Below are positions 44,931-57,399 of a stretch of 64,000 nucleotides of DNA, in pieces. Source of the DNA: Nymphaea colorata. Its lineage: Eukaryota; Streptophyta; Magnoliopsida; Nymphaeales; Nymphaeaceae. The translations under genes and the position numbers were made by a program. The notes below the pieces were generated by a model that saw only the letters and a program-made list of their open reading frames with translations, was not told the DNA's origin and did not search any database. Each line of letters opens with the position of its first letter. Positions within the stretch are counted from its first letter, which is position 1. The stretch covers positions 17,883,655 through 17,947,654 of the forward strand of contig NC_045143.1 of the NCBI RefSeq assembly GCF_008831285.2, given 5' to 3'.

Positions 44931-47900
44931 TGTGACGCTCGTTTTATTTCTCAGGACGGCTCGGATCGGGTCCAGATCCAGATCCGAGCTCCACTCGTGG
45001 AAAGAAGCCCGACGTGAGGCCCCTTCTCCCTTGCCTTTCCCTTTTCCTCCTTCGTCGTTCTCCTGGTGGTCTCCCGTGCCAGCGCAGAGAAGAAGAAGTG
45101 GCGGTCGGTGTAGTGGTGGCTGGAGCGGCGACGGAGGTGGCAGCGGCGTCTGCGGGGGCGGCGCTCTGGTAAACCCTCTCCCTCTCTTTTGCACGATTTA
45201 CCCTTCTCTGCCTCTCTCTTGCTACTGCCCTCTCTGCCGCACGTCCTCTCTTCCTCTCCCTCGCCACTCTCTTTCCCCTTTCTGCTAGCTCTCTCCCACA
45301 CGATCCCTCTCTTCACTCGCCCTCACTCCCCCACCTGCTCTCTCCCTCTTCTCTCACGCATTTACCCTCATCGATGTCTTCCCTTTTTCTGTCGAACCCT
45401 CTTTCCTTCACCCTCTTATCTGTCTGTCTCCCTTGGTCAGCGCCGTTCCCCTGTCCTCAAGTTCCCTACGTGAGCCCTTTTCTCCCCATTTTGCTAATTG
45501 TTTTCCTCTTTTCCCCAACTTAGCTCTCGTCTGAATTGATTTTATCTCTGTTGATTGGATTCTAGTTTGGGGGACGTGTTCTTCCCCGCATAACAGTGAT
45601 TAGAAGGCCTTGGGGTGATGGCATTGAAGGATTTTAGTTGCTTGGGGTCCATTTGAACTTGGGAGGGTGGCTGCCGGAAGGATTGCTGCAGCCTAGACTC
45701 TTGAGTTAGGGTGAGCAAGGCGTATTTGAACTCATTTTATTGAATATTACCTATTAGAGCATGTATAATTATTGTTTAAGCATGCTACAATTTCGAATTG
45801 ATGAATTAGGACGCATGTTAGAGATTTTGTTTTTGAGGAAAAGTTTAGGATTATGTTGGAAAGCGTTGATTAATGCCTATAATGATCATTTAAGCATGAT
45901 GAGTTGATTTTCGATGCAGAAGGGAAGCATGGTAGAGTTAGAGACGTTGTGGAGAAGCGTAGGACCGCCTTTGGGGAATGCTTGGAGCAGCCTTGATGTC
46001 GTGGGTGGTATGTGTAGTACGAAGAGGGCATGCATGTTGGGAAGACGCCTCAACTAAAGAAAAGTTTATGAGAAATGCGTTAAGGATGGATTGATCGAAG
46101 CATTGGGGTTTTGACGTTGGGTGGAAACGGCAAGAAGTTGTGTAGTGGCCTATTAGAGGGCTTGTAGGTCGACACTACCCGTCGACACCCTCTTGAGGCG
46201 ATGACATATGCCTCAATGATTTTGTTTTGTATTTATTTGGAATGTTAAGGTAACTAGTAGAAGTCTTACCTTTTGTTTATGTCTGCAGGTGCACCGGGCA
46301 CGTCCCGTCGACCTTGAGTTCGAAGCTCGAGAAATTTTGAAGAGTTTTGTGAGCGCGCCACAGGTATGGCGACATTCCAAGCAAATCCATGTCTGGGCAA
46401 ATGTGTGATTGTGTGCTCCTAGGATCATGGGATCATAGGATTGTGATGTGACTTGATTGATTGTCTTGTGAATGAGTATATGTATGTTTGTCCATACTTT
46501 GATATACGATATGAATTGTTTGAAAGGTTATTAGTAGTTGTTTTGAAAAGGTTACGCATTTGCATGTGCATGCTAGAATTGATATCTGTTTAGGACAGAT
46601 GAGGCGGGGTATCGAGTCGACTGTCTCCTCGACCCCAATTATGCATTAGAAAGCATCATAGAATGATAACTGCATAGGACAGCTACAAGTCAATCGCAGA
46701 TCGAGACTACTCTCTATGGTTTGGCTAAGTTTTTCAAAGATATGATTGATGTGATAACTGATATGAATGTTGTATTTTGTTGCATATTCATTGTTGTGGG
46801 CAATAATGCAAATGAATGGATTGGAGGGTAATTGTACCCATATTGTATGACGGCTAGCTATGACTGTTAGCGTTATGGGTAAACCTCGTGTGGAGGCAAT
46901 TGGAGGTGTGGGTGCACTCGTGAAGTGTACCAACCTCATGAGCTAGCCAGCCATTTTGTAAATGCATTTTTCTAATGATAATAACAAATGATTAAGAGAT
47001 GAGAGGCCAGTGGGATGTGGCTATGTATTTGGGAGACGTCCCGTTTTCGCCACTGGTCTTGCCTGTTCGGAGCGCAGGCGGTGCAAGGCCCCAGGGTACT
47101 ATTGTGTGTTGTGTTTGGAGCGTGGGCTCCCGCCTTCCCAACCTGGGTGTCCTAGGGAAGGCTGAGTATCTCTCCTTAGAATTCACACATCCAGGGTTGA
47201 GTGCTCTACCGCTGCAGCGGATGAAATGGATCCATACTATATGGGCCACCACGGGGGTTGTCTCTCGGCTGTAGGCCGCCCATGGTGTGCATGTGTCTGT
47301 GTTGCACCCACAGGAACTGTTAATTCACTAAAGTTAATGAAAATGTAATATATATGATTGAATTTATATGACTGATGTGCATGTGAATGATATGAATGCA
47401 AGTGTTATGTTTAAACTGGCCTTGCATGGGATTGAAATTGTGTTAGTACGGGCATTAAGTGGCCTTTACGTGTCACACTCTGACACGACATGATGATAGA
47501 TGATTTTGATATTTGTTCTCTTATTTGAGCCCTACATGGATGGGTTTGGTATTTTCCTGGCTTGTTGCCATACTGCGAAGGCTGAGCCTTCAGTTGTCTT
47601 CTTTTTCAGGTTTTGGCGGACCCCGGGCAGCAGGTTGAGCAGATGGCTTCACTCACGTCCTACTGGGGAGGTTTTGGGTTTTTTTTTGTATAGTGTCGGC
47701 GTGTCTTGCTTCGTTTGTATTGATGTCTTATTTTGTTAGGCATCAATGTTAGGATTTTGGGGCATTTTTGTCATGTATAGGGATGTGATTTTGTATGAAA
47801 TGACGTTGTTTTATAAATGAAAGTTCGCCCCATTGTTTTGAATTGCTTGGCTCATTTCTTTTGAACTGTTGTGTAGTCACACCTCGATGTTCGGTGTTTA

Positions 47901-47944
47901 GAAAAAAAAAAACTGGTTGTGTGTCAAAAGGTCAGGGTGTGACA
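44931..47944. repeat. 3.0 kb solo LTR nested between gag and protease of the Ogre element
   Basis: The insert starts TGTGACGCTCG and ends AGGGTGTGACA, LTR-style TG...CA ends that mirror each other. It is flanked by AATAG on both sides (44926-44930 and 47945-47949), a 5-bp target duplication. Removing the insert and one AATAG restores the continuous gag-protease frame. No coding domain, primer site or internal copy of the ends was found, so a solo LTR is the simplest reading. LTRs of this length and start are usual in Tekay/Del-like chromoviruses. Composition is uneven: GC-rich at 44940-45180 and 47030-47290, CT-rich at 45180-45480. Short ORFs on both strands here are overlapping low-complexity frames and not genes. 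Confidence 0.8.
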
Positions 47945-49870
47945 AATAGCATGGATCTTCATCTGAGGAGTCATCTGATGATTCGTTGCCTTGTAAGATA
48001 AAAGTCTTCGGAATCATGGGATGTTTCTTGGGCAAACTTTCTATCCTGCCATTCATCATAGCAATGAAATCCAGAGCTTCCTTTCCTTGGTCTACCACCA
48101 TGAATTTATGTGAACTGCTCCCAATATAAGGTCGAATGTGCACTTGGGAATGGTACGGAAGTGGAGTGCCTGTAGTGATCATGGCCACTGCCGCCTTTCC
48201 ATGGTTAGGGAATGGATTCCTTAGTATCTCAAGGGTGCTATCATCACAAATCTTGAGATCTTTGTTGATGAAGTCTTGAATAATATTTTTGAGGACAAAA
48301 CAATCCTCAGTGTCATGACCAGTGGTACAATAAAACTTGCACAGTTTTTCTTTATTTCCTCCCATCATTTTCGGAGGCTCTGATACTTTTGGCAAGACCA
48401 TAGTTCCTCTGGCGAGAAGGTATTCCAGGATCTTCTCCCGAGACTGGCTCAGAGGATTGAATTTCCGGTCGTAGCTCCAACTTGGGTGTTTGTTTTTCCT
48501 TTCATCGTCGCCTTTGAGAAACTGCGTGTTCTTCTTGAAACTGACTTCCTTGTCATGCTTGTAGTTATTGCCATGGTCCTTTCTAATGCCAGCATTGGCT
48601 ATGAAGTGTGCAGGCAGCTGTGTCCTTCCTCCTTTCTTCCCATCTTCTTTGTACTTAGGAGCAATAATTCCATCAAAATCTCCTTCCTCAAAACCTTCTT
48701 CTATCGAGTTTGCTTGTTCAATCAACTCAGCAAAGGTTTTGATTGGGGCGTTGCGGATGAGACTCTTCAAGGGTTGGGCAAGATTTTTCTTAATGAGTGA
48801 CAAGGCTTGTGTTTCAGAAATGGGCTCCTTCATCTTATTGCATTGAATTCTACATTTTTGGATGAATTCACGAGCCTTTTCTCCATGTTTTTGACGAAGA
48901 CTGCAAATGGTACTGAGGGTTGGAGCCATGGGAGCATTTTGTTCAAATTTTTCAACAAACATGTTAATCAACTTGTCAAACTCCTTCAGCTCGATTGAAT
49001 TGACATTTTCTTTGTACCATTGTGCGGCAATGCCTTCAAGACTTCTTGAAAAATATCGGAACAAAGCTCTGTTATTTGTCCAAATTTTGTAGCAATCATT
49101 GAAAAAGTTTGAAAGATGAACGTGTGGGCAAGTGGTTCCATCATATTTGATGAATTCTCTAGGCAGGCATTTCACGTCTTCGTACCCTTCAATGCCAAGG
49201 TAGTAGTCCTCACATGAATATAAACGTTTCCCCTTCCCCCTAAGCTCAAGGTTGTTCATTCTTTTTTCCATTTCATAGAATCTGCGCTTAGTCGGACTTT
49301 CATCATCACTTGATTCGACCAATTCTGGCTTGGTCTTTTTCTTCTTGCCCTTTATCTTCTTTACTTTTTCTTCAGAACTCTCACTGTCTGAGCTATTGCT
49401 AGGGATGTACTTCTTGGTCTGTTTGCCTTTCTTGGTAGACTTTCTCTTCCTTTTGGACTTCTCTTCCGAACTTTCAGTGGTGATAGGACTAGGTGAGCTG
49501 CTTTCTATCATAATTTCTTTTCCTTTTTGCTTTTCTTTGTTGTCTTTTTCTTTTTGAAAGGAAGTAGTTCGGGTTTTTCTTCCTTACTAATTGCCGAATC
49601 CGAACTCAAATAATCTTCATCCTGATCTGTAGGAGAGGACTTGTTCTTCTTCTTCTTTCTTTTCTGCTTGGTAGCCTTTTCATTCTTTGGCTCTGGAGTA
49701 ACCAAGGCATTTTGCTCTTCTTGCTCTTTCATGAATCACTCCATGAACAAACAGAACATATGGTAAGCTTCTGGCTCGATTGCTGGTAGGCCAAGTGTTT
49801 TGGGCCGGAGTTCAGAAGATGAAGCCTCATTCTGAGGAGCTTGCTTATCTTGCGATCTAGTTTCAACCAT
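47945..49870 (-). pseudogene. Ogre gag polyprotein
   Basis: Translation likely starts at 49870 (MVETRSQDKQAPQNEASSS, a typical gypsy gag start). A TGA at 49736-49738 replaces a tryptophan, and a frameshift lies near 49510. The main frame from 49511 begins with a Lys/Ser/Glu-rich low-complexity region and continues with the gag core (REFIKYDGTTCPHVHLSNF, LEGIAAQWYKENV, FEQNAPMAPTLSTICSLRQK, EKAREFIQKCRIQCNKMKEP). A CCHC-like knuckle follows (CKFYCTTGHDTEDC). The frame is interrupted by the solo LTR at 47944. Gag forms the particle shell and binds the RNA. Confidence 0.85.
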
Positions 49871-50385
49871 CTTGTTGGCTTTCAAGTATTCACCTCTCTA
49901 TGATACAAGAAAATAGAGTTATTGGATGGAAATGATGACAAAATGAATGTTCATATTGCATTACAAGTTTTAAAAGTTACATCCAAAGATACTAATAAAG
50001 ATGACAACGATAGAAGGAATACAAAGTTGACAACATAAAATTTTTAGGGAAGGATGGATGGTGGTCGGTTGGCATCCCACCACTCAGCATATTCCTTCTT
50101 CACCACTGGGCCTATGAACCAAGTGTATGATATCTGTGTCTTTCATTCTTGTCGAGCTACTGCAAACAATGCCGTCCATTGAGGAGAACTAAGGTCGAAT
50201 TCGGGAATAGCTCCAATTGGTGCATGCACAGAGACCATCTTCTGCCTTTGAGAGAACTGTCTCATACATCTATCAGCACAATAATCAACTATGAAGTAAG
50301 GGCCTAAGAGTGTGGTACGCCCATGATGATGGTGAGTTTATTGGGGTAGGTTCTGCCGACGATCACAATAGTCCCAAATGATCTC
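49871..50385. other. Spacer between Ogre ORF1 and gag
   Basis: 515 bp without an open frame of note. The part nearest ORF1 (50050-50380) still reads like degraded coding sequence on the minus strand and may be the frameshifted C-terminus of ORF1. The part nearest gag is AT-rich. Confidence 0.4.
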
Positions 50386-51264
50386 TCATTCATTCAATTG
50401 CTCGATCAAACGACGGTATTGCTCCAAGGTTGTCAATGATCCATCAGTGTTTCTGAATAGACTGGCTTGGGGTCCCGCATGCTTTAGGAACCACAATTGT
50501 AAAACATATGTGCATCCTTCTATGAAGTCGATATCTCCAATGGTAAAGCGGGTGAGTCCTCGGTAAAGGAAGACTAAGGCTGTCATTACTACTGACAAGT
50601 GTCGGGTCCCTCTATGCCCCCATACCCGAAAAAGTTGGGCAATACGGACATCTAAAAGGTCACTTCCATTGGTAAAAAGGGTCACTCCTACTGTGCAAAG
50701 CATCATACAATGTTTAATTCTCCCTATGGCTTTTCGAGGTAGGGTAGAAGGTTCAACATAGGTTCCAAATTCTTCATACAAATTTTTCATGTTGATGCTT
50801 TGATTTTCATGGTTTTCTACTAAAGGCCAAGTTTTTCGTCCAGTAAAGTGACCAATGAGGTCATTTGCATTGACCTTGGTTGGGTTCATAAGGAATTGTT
50901 TTTCCAATAGATCATTTGGGTCGCAAGTTGGGGTAGGGAGGTCTAGTATTTTGGCAAATTCATCTAGTAATATTATCATTTCTCCCTATAGAAACCAAAA
51001 AGAGGAGGTCATTGGGTTCCAACGCTCGGTGATTGCATGTACCAAATTTCTATCAACTGACTGCATTCCTCCAGTTGCCACTGCCTCTAGCCCACATTCT
51101 TCAAAGTAAGAAGGAAACATCCGAGAGAAGGTGTGATGCCAAGTCCGATACCATTCGGGAGCCAAAGGTTTAGACTCTAGAGAAATGTAGGTGGATCGTT
51201 CGGTACCTTCCCCAAAGAGGATGTGATCATAAGGGAATGTGACACCACGTTGGAAAGAATACAT
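50386..51264 (-). pseudogene. Ogre ORF1, protein of unknown function upstream of gag
   Basis: This is one frame of about 290 codons from ATG at 51264 to 50386, broken by a single TAG (50986-50988, FWFL-stop-GEM, probably a CAG-to-TAG change). It contains WYRTWHHTFSRMFPSYFEEC, LLDEFAKILDLPTPTCDPND, VGVTLFTNGSDLLDVRIAQL and VMTALVFLYRGLTRFTIGD. I recognise this as the family of proteins found upstream of gag in Ogre-like elements and as stray plant proteins (DUF7745-like). No function is established. Its similarity to plant mobile-domain proteins is weak. A possible splice acceptor (TATCTTTTAG) lies just upstream of the ATG. Confidence 0.7.
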
Positions 51265-51950
51265 CTTGAATGATGACTCTAAAAGATAAAAATTGAATTA
51301 GTGGAAATAATTTTTTTTTTTAGAAAAAATTGGGTATAGCAACCTAATTGAGATAATTTTGTGTCACGATAATCCGATGTCAAGTTATGCTTATATGTCT
51401 TAGCCAAATGGCTTAGTACGAGCATAGATTCTTCCTTAGGCAACTAAGGGTAGGGTTCATCAACTTCTTATTGATCACTCGTCGATATACCATAAATTAT
51501 CACTCATGGTACTAACGAGGGGGCTTTCCCGCTCAAGGTGTGGTCTAGTTGTAAGGCTTAGTCTTGTGCTACCGCCAAAGACCAAGCCCAGCAACATGAT
51601 GACCAGGACAAATAGGTATGAGAAATTTTGAAATATGAGAAATCATATAAAATGAGTTGTCTCTAATGCAATGTTGCCTAAGTTTGATGATTAAAGTAGA
51701 AGAGCAAACATGGTTTTCAAACAACTTCTAAATTGAGAAGGGTGGTATCTGATCATAGATATATGTAAACATGATTGATCCTCCTCAATTAGTCCTATGT
51801 GCAAGAAAACAATCACAATCACCAAACAATGCAATGAAATGCCAATGAGGTCAAGTCCAAAATAGGGGACATGCTTTATCATTGGCAATATATGAGATGT
51901 TCAAGTTTGTAGAAACGCATCAATTATAATCATAGTCAAACGATGACAGG
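51265..51950. other. Ogre 5-prime untranslated leader
   Basis: 686 bp between ORF1 and the primer site. No conserved open frame. Repeated short ATG-poor AT-rich stretches only. Confidence 0.4.
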
Positions 51951-51967
51951 TCCAATCACGGTCGCCA
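51951..51967 (-). other. Primer-binding site of the Ogre element
   Basis: The minus strand reads TGGCGACCGTGATTGGA two bases after the LTR end. It starts with the TGG that pairs with a tRNA CCA end and fits a tRNA ending GGTCGCCA. Which tRNA this is was not determined; Ogre-like elements commonly use tRNA-Arg. Confidence 0.65.
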
Positions 51968-51969
51968 TC

Positions 51970-54900
51970 TGTTTGCATCCCAAAATTTTATTGGTTTTGG
52001 AGTGCTTCAAAAAAATTGAGTTTTGTTTTGAAATAAGAAAGAAAAGGGGCTCGCCCGTCGGTACGAGGATCGACCGTTCCCGATGCCTTTACTGGGAGTA
52101 ATTAACCCAATGGCTATGTTTATCATTGATGCATTTCGTTTTAACTTAAACATCTTTTTTATTCTATATGCGGTGTAGAAAATATTGAAAGTTTGATGTA
52201 TCAAACTTTTGAAAAGATTCTTGAAGAGTTGCTTGAAAGTGTGAAATGTTTTGAAGAAACAGTGGAAGTAGTAAATATCATTTGAAAAACTTGTGAAATC
52301 ATTTTGAAATCACTTTAGTGTTCTCTTAAGACTTTAAGTAGGTTTGAGATTTTGCTCTAATTCGGTTACCACCTAACTAGAGCTCCATCCTATCTTACTT
52401 AAGTTCTTTTGAAGAGGTGCTTATGATCATAATTGAAATAAAGTGGGTGAGAATGCATGGATGCATTTATCTTGTATGATTGAAAGAATGTAAAACATTC
52501 CTACCACAACATTCATCTAAAGTCATTCCTACCACAACATACATCTAATATTTCCTTGTTATAATTATTATATATAAGAAGGAAAATTTTTTTTTTTTGA
52601 AAAGGGATAGGGATTGTAGACCATCAAGCATGATTCCAATATTGGGTCATTGCTTGGTTTGTGGTCTTAATGAAGTTGGTAAATAAACAGTTCGTGAGAG
52701 GAGAATATTAAAAAAGAATACAAGAGATAAAACACTCTTATCAAAAGATAGAGACAGAAATAGAGAAAGACATGCATACATGTGTACATACCATCACATA
52801 TACACATATATGAAAGCTTAAAAGAAAAAGATGTATTGATTTGAAGAGAAAGAGAGATTTTTAGAGGAAAAGAAAAATATCATATGTATATATGAGTATG
52901 AGAAATTTTATAAGAGAAGATATTTGTCTTGCAAAGAGGAATAAATATTTGAAAGAGAAGAAACGGAGCACATGTACATACGTATTCATGCACATATGAA
53001 AATTTATAAAATCGAAAGTGAAAGCATAGAGAGAGAAAGATGGGGGGTCATCATGTTGACATAGATGTATATAACATGTGTATACATCCATACTTTCACA
53101 AGATTAGAAATCAAGGAACAACTTAAAATTACCAACTTCAAGTTTAATGTGGGCCGGAGGGGAGCTTGGACTCATGCAAGGGTCTAAGCTAAGTCCCTAA
53201 GGCCATGTTAGAAAGTTCATTTTGAAAATGTTTTAGAAAATAAGCATAGAATGTTATTATTTAGTTTGTTGTAAGGGATATATTTCTTCCACCGTTGTGT
53301 ATGAAAGAAAACAAGCAACATAACGAGACACTCGTTAGGGTTTCTAATGGGATGATTAAGAATGAAACTAGCACAAAATGACATGCAAATGCATATTAAC
53401 ATGTACATTTCGTGAGGGTTTATCCCGGGTTGGACAAGTCCCAACCTCAAAAATTAATATGAAAATAAAAAGTCCCCAAACCACACTCTCATTCCTATCA
53501 TACATTTACATATAAGTAGAAAACCAAGCAATTATGCATGGAAAAAATATAAACAACATTCAAGGAAGGAAAAAGAGAGAGGATGACGGAAAGTGCAAGG
53601 TTCAATTAGGAGGGAGGACATGACGTAACTATGAAATGATATGTCACCTTATCTTCTCAAGTTCCCGGTGCACTTGAGTATAGCCTCTTGACTCTAAAAT
53701 ATAGATTGAGAGCTATCTCCTTTGGCCATGGGGAAATAAGGAATAGAGGAAAATAAGAGAAAGTCAAAGAACAACAAGAATGTATTAATGAAAAGAAAAA
53801 ACATTATTAAAATGAAAGATCATCTCATCTTTCCATGCTCCCGGTGCACTTGCGTATAGCCTTTTATCTCTAAAAAGAGATTGAGTGCTACCTCCTTTAG
53901 CCATAGGGAGATGAAGATGAGGAGAAAGTATAATAGCATATTTAATAAAAGAGAAATCATGATTCAATAACGAAATGAAAGATCATCTCATCCTTCCATG
54001 CTCCCAATGCACTTGAGCATAGCCTTTTGTCTTTAAAAAGAGGTTGAGTGCTATCTCCTTTGGCCATGGGGAGTTGAAGATGAGAAAAAAAAAATGAAAT
54101 GAAAAAGATGATGATTACATACCTTTAATGAGAAATGAACTAAGGAAGATAAACACTTTCACATGAAAATCCCTTTGAGTGAAGCTCCAAGATGATGCCT
54201 CCAAGAGGGTTGTAGTTTGCTCCAAGTTGGAGAGGAAAATGGAGAGAGGAAGAGGGAGAGAGAGAGAACTCAAGAGAAACTCTAAGTCTTCAAGTCAGAA
54301 TACACTAGAGTTTCTCTTAAGGGCCAATCTTGCCCAAGAGGGGGGGGAATGAGAGGTATTTATAGAAGATTTTGGAGCCAAAACCCTAAATTTGAATGTT
54401 TTTGACTAAAAAGGACTAAAATCACCCTCTAAAAGAAGGTTTTTGGTAAAAAGGAAGGGCAAATTGGTCTTGTTTATCCAAAAAGACTAAAATCACTCTC
54501 TAATAGGAGGTTTTTGGTTAAAAGGAGGGGCAAATTGGTTTTGTTTACCCAAAAAAATTAAAATCATCCTCTAAAAAGAGGTTTTTGTTCAAAAGGAGGG
54601 GCAAATTAGTCCTGTTTACCCAAAAAGACTAAAATCACACTCTAAAAAGAGGTTTTTGGTCAAAAGGAGGGGCAAATCGATCCTGTTTATCCAAAAAAAC
54701 TAAAATCACCCTCTAAAAAGAGGTTTTTAGTCAAAAAAAGGGGCAAATCGGTCTTGTTTACCCAAAAAGACTAAAATCACCCTCTAAAAGGAGGTTTTTT
54801 ATCAAAAGGAGGGGCAAATCGGTCTTGTTTATCCAAAAAGACTAAAATCACCCTCTAAAAGGAGGTTTTTGGTCGAAAGGAGGGGCAAATTGGTCTTGTT

Positions 54901-55003
54901 TACCCAAAAAGACTAAAATCACCCTCTAAAAGGAGGTTTTTGGTCAAAAAGAGCGGCAAATTGGTCTTAAATGCTTGATTTGGATATGAACTTGGGTTTT
55001 GGA
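51970..55003 (-). repeat. 5-prime LTR of the Ogre element, outer end deleted
   Basis: It is collinear with 36738-39944. TATAAATA on the minus strand lies at 54357-54364, with the eight-copy 71-bp array just upstream. After GGGTTTTGGA at 55003 it stops, while the 3-prime LTR goes on for 141 bp to its TGTAAT start. It therefore lacks its true 5-prime end and any left-side target duplication. It has one fewer 160-bp unit than the other LTR. Confidence 0.85.
54398..54966. repeat. Eight-copy 71-bp minisatellite in U3 of the 5-prime LTR
   Basis: AATCAC/AATCAT starts are at 54420, 54491, 54562, 54633, 54704, 54775, 54846 and 54917, a strict 71-bp period, matching the array in the other LTR unit by unit. 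Confidence 0.95.
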
Positions 55004-57399
55004 GTTGGATCTTCTTCCCATGAATGAGGACCGGGTAATAATACATACTAATGTCGATTTGGACCAGATCCGGTTTGCTTGGAGTTGTCTTCTTTTTGCG
55101 TCTCAACTGGAGGCATGTCAAGATGATTAGAAATCCATTTTCCAACATCCCCTTCAGTGGTTGGACAACCAGATCCATGAAATAAGAAACTTGTCTCCCT
55201 GAAAACAACATGTCTGCTAATAAAGACCATTTTTTATGATTAGATCTAAACATATGTATCCCTTATGACATGTCCCATATCCAAGAAAGTCACATGCTTT
55301 GAATTTTGGAGAGAGTTTGGACTCTCTATATGGCACAAGAAATGGACAGCATGTACATCCAAGAACTCGAAAATAATCATATTATGGGGTAGCGTTGAAA
55401 ACAATTTTAAATGGAGATTTATTTTCGAGTTCTGGACTACGCAATCGGTTGATGACGTGAACTGCTTTGCTAAATGAATCAACCCAAAAATGTTGAAAGA
55501 GAGAGGCATGGATCATCATACTTAACCTAGTTTCAATAACATGACGATGTTTTCTTTCCACAATGCCATTTTGTTGAGGCGTGTGGGGGCATGAAAGTCA
55601 TCTTTTTATCTCATTTGAACTAAGAAAATTTGAGAAATCATTGCTTAGAAACTCTCAACCAGAATCGCTATGAAAATTTTTTATCTCATATCCCCAGTGT
55701 TTTCCACAAGCATCTTGAAATTTTGGAAGCATAATAACATGTCAAATTTTCTAACAAGAGGAAAAATCCAACAAAAACGAGAGAAATCATCCACGATCAA
55801 TAGATAATTTTTGTAGTATTCTCTAGAGCACATTGGGGCAGGCCCCCAAAGATCCACATGAAGTAACTGAAGATGATGAGTGCTATTATTTAAACTGAAA
55901 TCAAATGGCAGTCGATGCATCTTAGTCAAAACACAACTACAGCAGAAATCAAGTTTACTATCATCCAAAGGCACATAATTGTTTTTCTTAAGAAAATTCA
56001 ATGTCTTCAAGTGAGAGTATCCTAGCCGTAGATGCCAAAGATTGGCTGGAAGATTCTTCTAAAATGTTGCGCAATAAGAGCACGATTGGATTCCTTGTTG
56101 TCTCCATTAGCCCATACATATAGACCATCCTTAGTTTTTCCTTTGTGAAGAGCTGCCCCTGTCTGTAAATCTCTAACAACAAATCCATTAACATCAAACT
56201 CTACCGAGCAATTGTTGTCTCTTGTAAAACGAGAAATTGATATAAGATTTTGACTGATAGTTGGCACATGCACAAAATTCTTTAACCAAAAAGAATGAGA
56301 GATAGAATTGAGAAATATGTTACCAATATGAGAAATTGGAGCCTTAGCGCAATTGCCTATAAGAACACCTTCTCCACCTTGGTAATAGACTTTGTTCTCC
56401 ATGGAATCATCACTATGAGTCACATGATGGGTTGCACTACTATCAGGGTACCAAGCATTGTCGCGGCCTCCATTCAAAGCCATGGCCATAAAAACCTTTG
56501 GTATGTCATAACATGTCCGTGCAGTATGATTCATGCGCCCACAAAATTGACATATAACTTGCTGATTTTCAGAATTCTTTTGCCCCAGAGTGCTTCGTCC
56601 AACAGGGTAAGAGTTCCTTCCGCATCTACGGCCACCACGACCATTTCAGCCACTATTTGCCCCAGGACTTCCATAGTTTCCTCGACCACCAAAGCCTCCT
56701 CGTTGAGTGAAAAAGGTTGTTGCTAAAGACTCAACTAGAGCAGAGATTTTAGAAGCAAGCAATTGAAGTCGACGCTCTTGATTAAGTAAGAGATCATGTA
56801 ACTTGGAGAAGGTGGGTAGTATTTTGGACATGGTGACCATAGTAATAAAACTTTCATACTCACTTGAAAGACCATTGAGAGTATCTGAAACCAGATCTAA
56901 ATCAGATACAGTTTCATTCACAGCTCGAAGAGAATCATCCAAAAACCTCACGTGGTTGAGATATTCTCACATACTTTTGTCTTTTTTTTTTGGCATTTTG
57001 CAAATCCCTCTTTAACTGAAGAATACAAATATTTGAATGAGATGCATGGGCGTTAGCAAGGTCTACCCAAGCTTCACGAGCCTTGTCATAAGAGATAATT
57101 TGAGTGAGTATAGACTCACTAATAGTTGACAATATCCAGCTTTAACGCAAGTTGGTCTGAGCGTTTCCATTTGATGTACTCCGGATTAATTTCTGCCGAA
57201 TTAGCATTCAGTTTTTTCGGTGGAGGAGTGGAAGAGCCGTCAACATACCTCAATAAGTCCTAGCTATGCATGGCACTATGGAGTTGCGATTTTCAAAGAA
57301 GATAATTGTTTTCGTCCAGCTTGACAAATACGAGGCTTGCAATAACATTCCATTGAGGATTGACCACGACACCTGTAAAAACGATATCTTAGCAACAAA
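55004..57399 (-). pseudogene. Copia 2 gag, protease and integrase (5-prime part)
   Basis: Gag at about 57300-56650 reads VDGSSTPPPKKLNANSAEIN-like text, ISESILTQIISYDKAREAWV, DLVSDTLNGLSSEYESFI and LHDLLLNQERRLQ, then a Gly/Arg-rich tail and a knuckle near 56530. In the protease WYPDSSATHHVT (56450-56415) the active-site Gly is Ser, so it is probably inactive. The pre-integrase region (LWHLRLGYSHLKTLNFL, DFCCSCVLTKMHRLPF) is followed by the core start HVDLWGPAP, then YKNYLLIVDDFSRFCWIFPL. The C-terminal SRHVVFRETSFLF lies at about 55215. Frameshifts fall at 56020 and elsewhere. It continues beyond the Ogre element at 36737. Confidence 0.8.

Larger units (their letters stand above)
36738..55003 (-). 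mobile_element. Ogre/Tat-lineage Ty3/gypsy retrotransposon, nearly full length
   Basis: The minus-strand order is: 5-prime LTR (51970-55003), primer site, ORF1, gag, protease, RT, RNase H, a second RNase H, integrase, a tandem-repeat 3-prime leader, a polypurine tract, and 3-prime LTR (36738-40085). An extra ORF before gag and a second (archaeal-like) RNase H before integrase mark the Tat/Ogre lineage. Length is about 15.2 kb once the nested 3.0 kb solo LTR and its duplicated target are discounted. The outer 141 bp of the 5-prime LTR and some flanking copia are deleted. About 13 substitutions in the first 240 bp of the LTR pair point to an old insertion. Every gene has stops or frameshifts. 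Confidence 0.85.

Noticed and set aside
44932-45473. Several long overlapping ORFs on both strands (Arg/Pro/Ser-rich)
   Set aside because: They are frames through a GC- and CT-rich low-complexity part of the nested solo LTR, open in many phases at once.
47898-47944. Phenylalanine-rich extension at the end of the gag frame
   Set aside because: These codons come from the A-rich end of the inserted solo LTR and are not part of gag.
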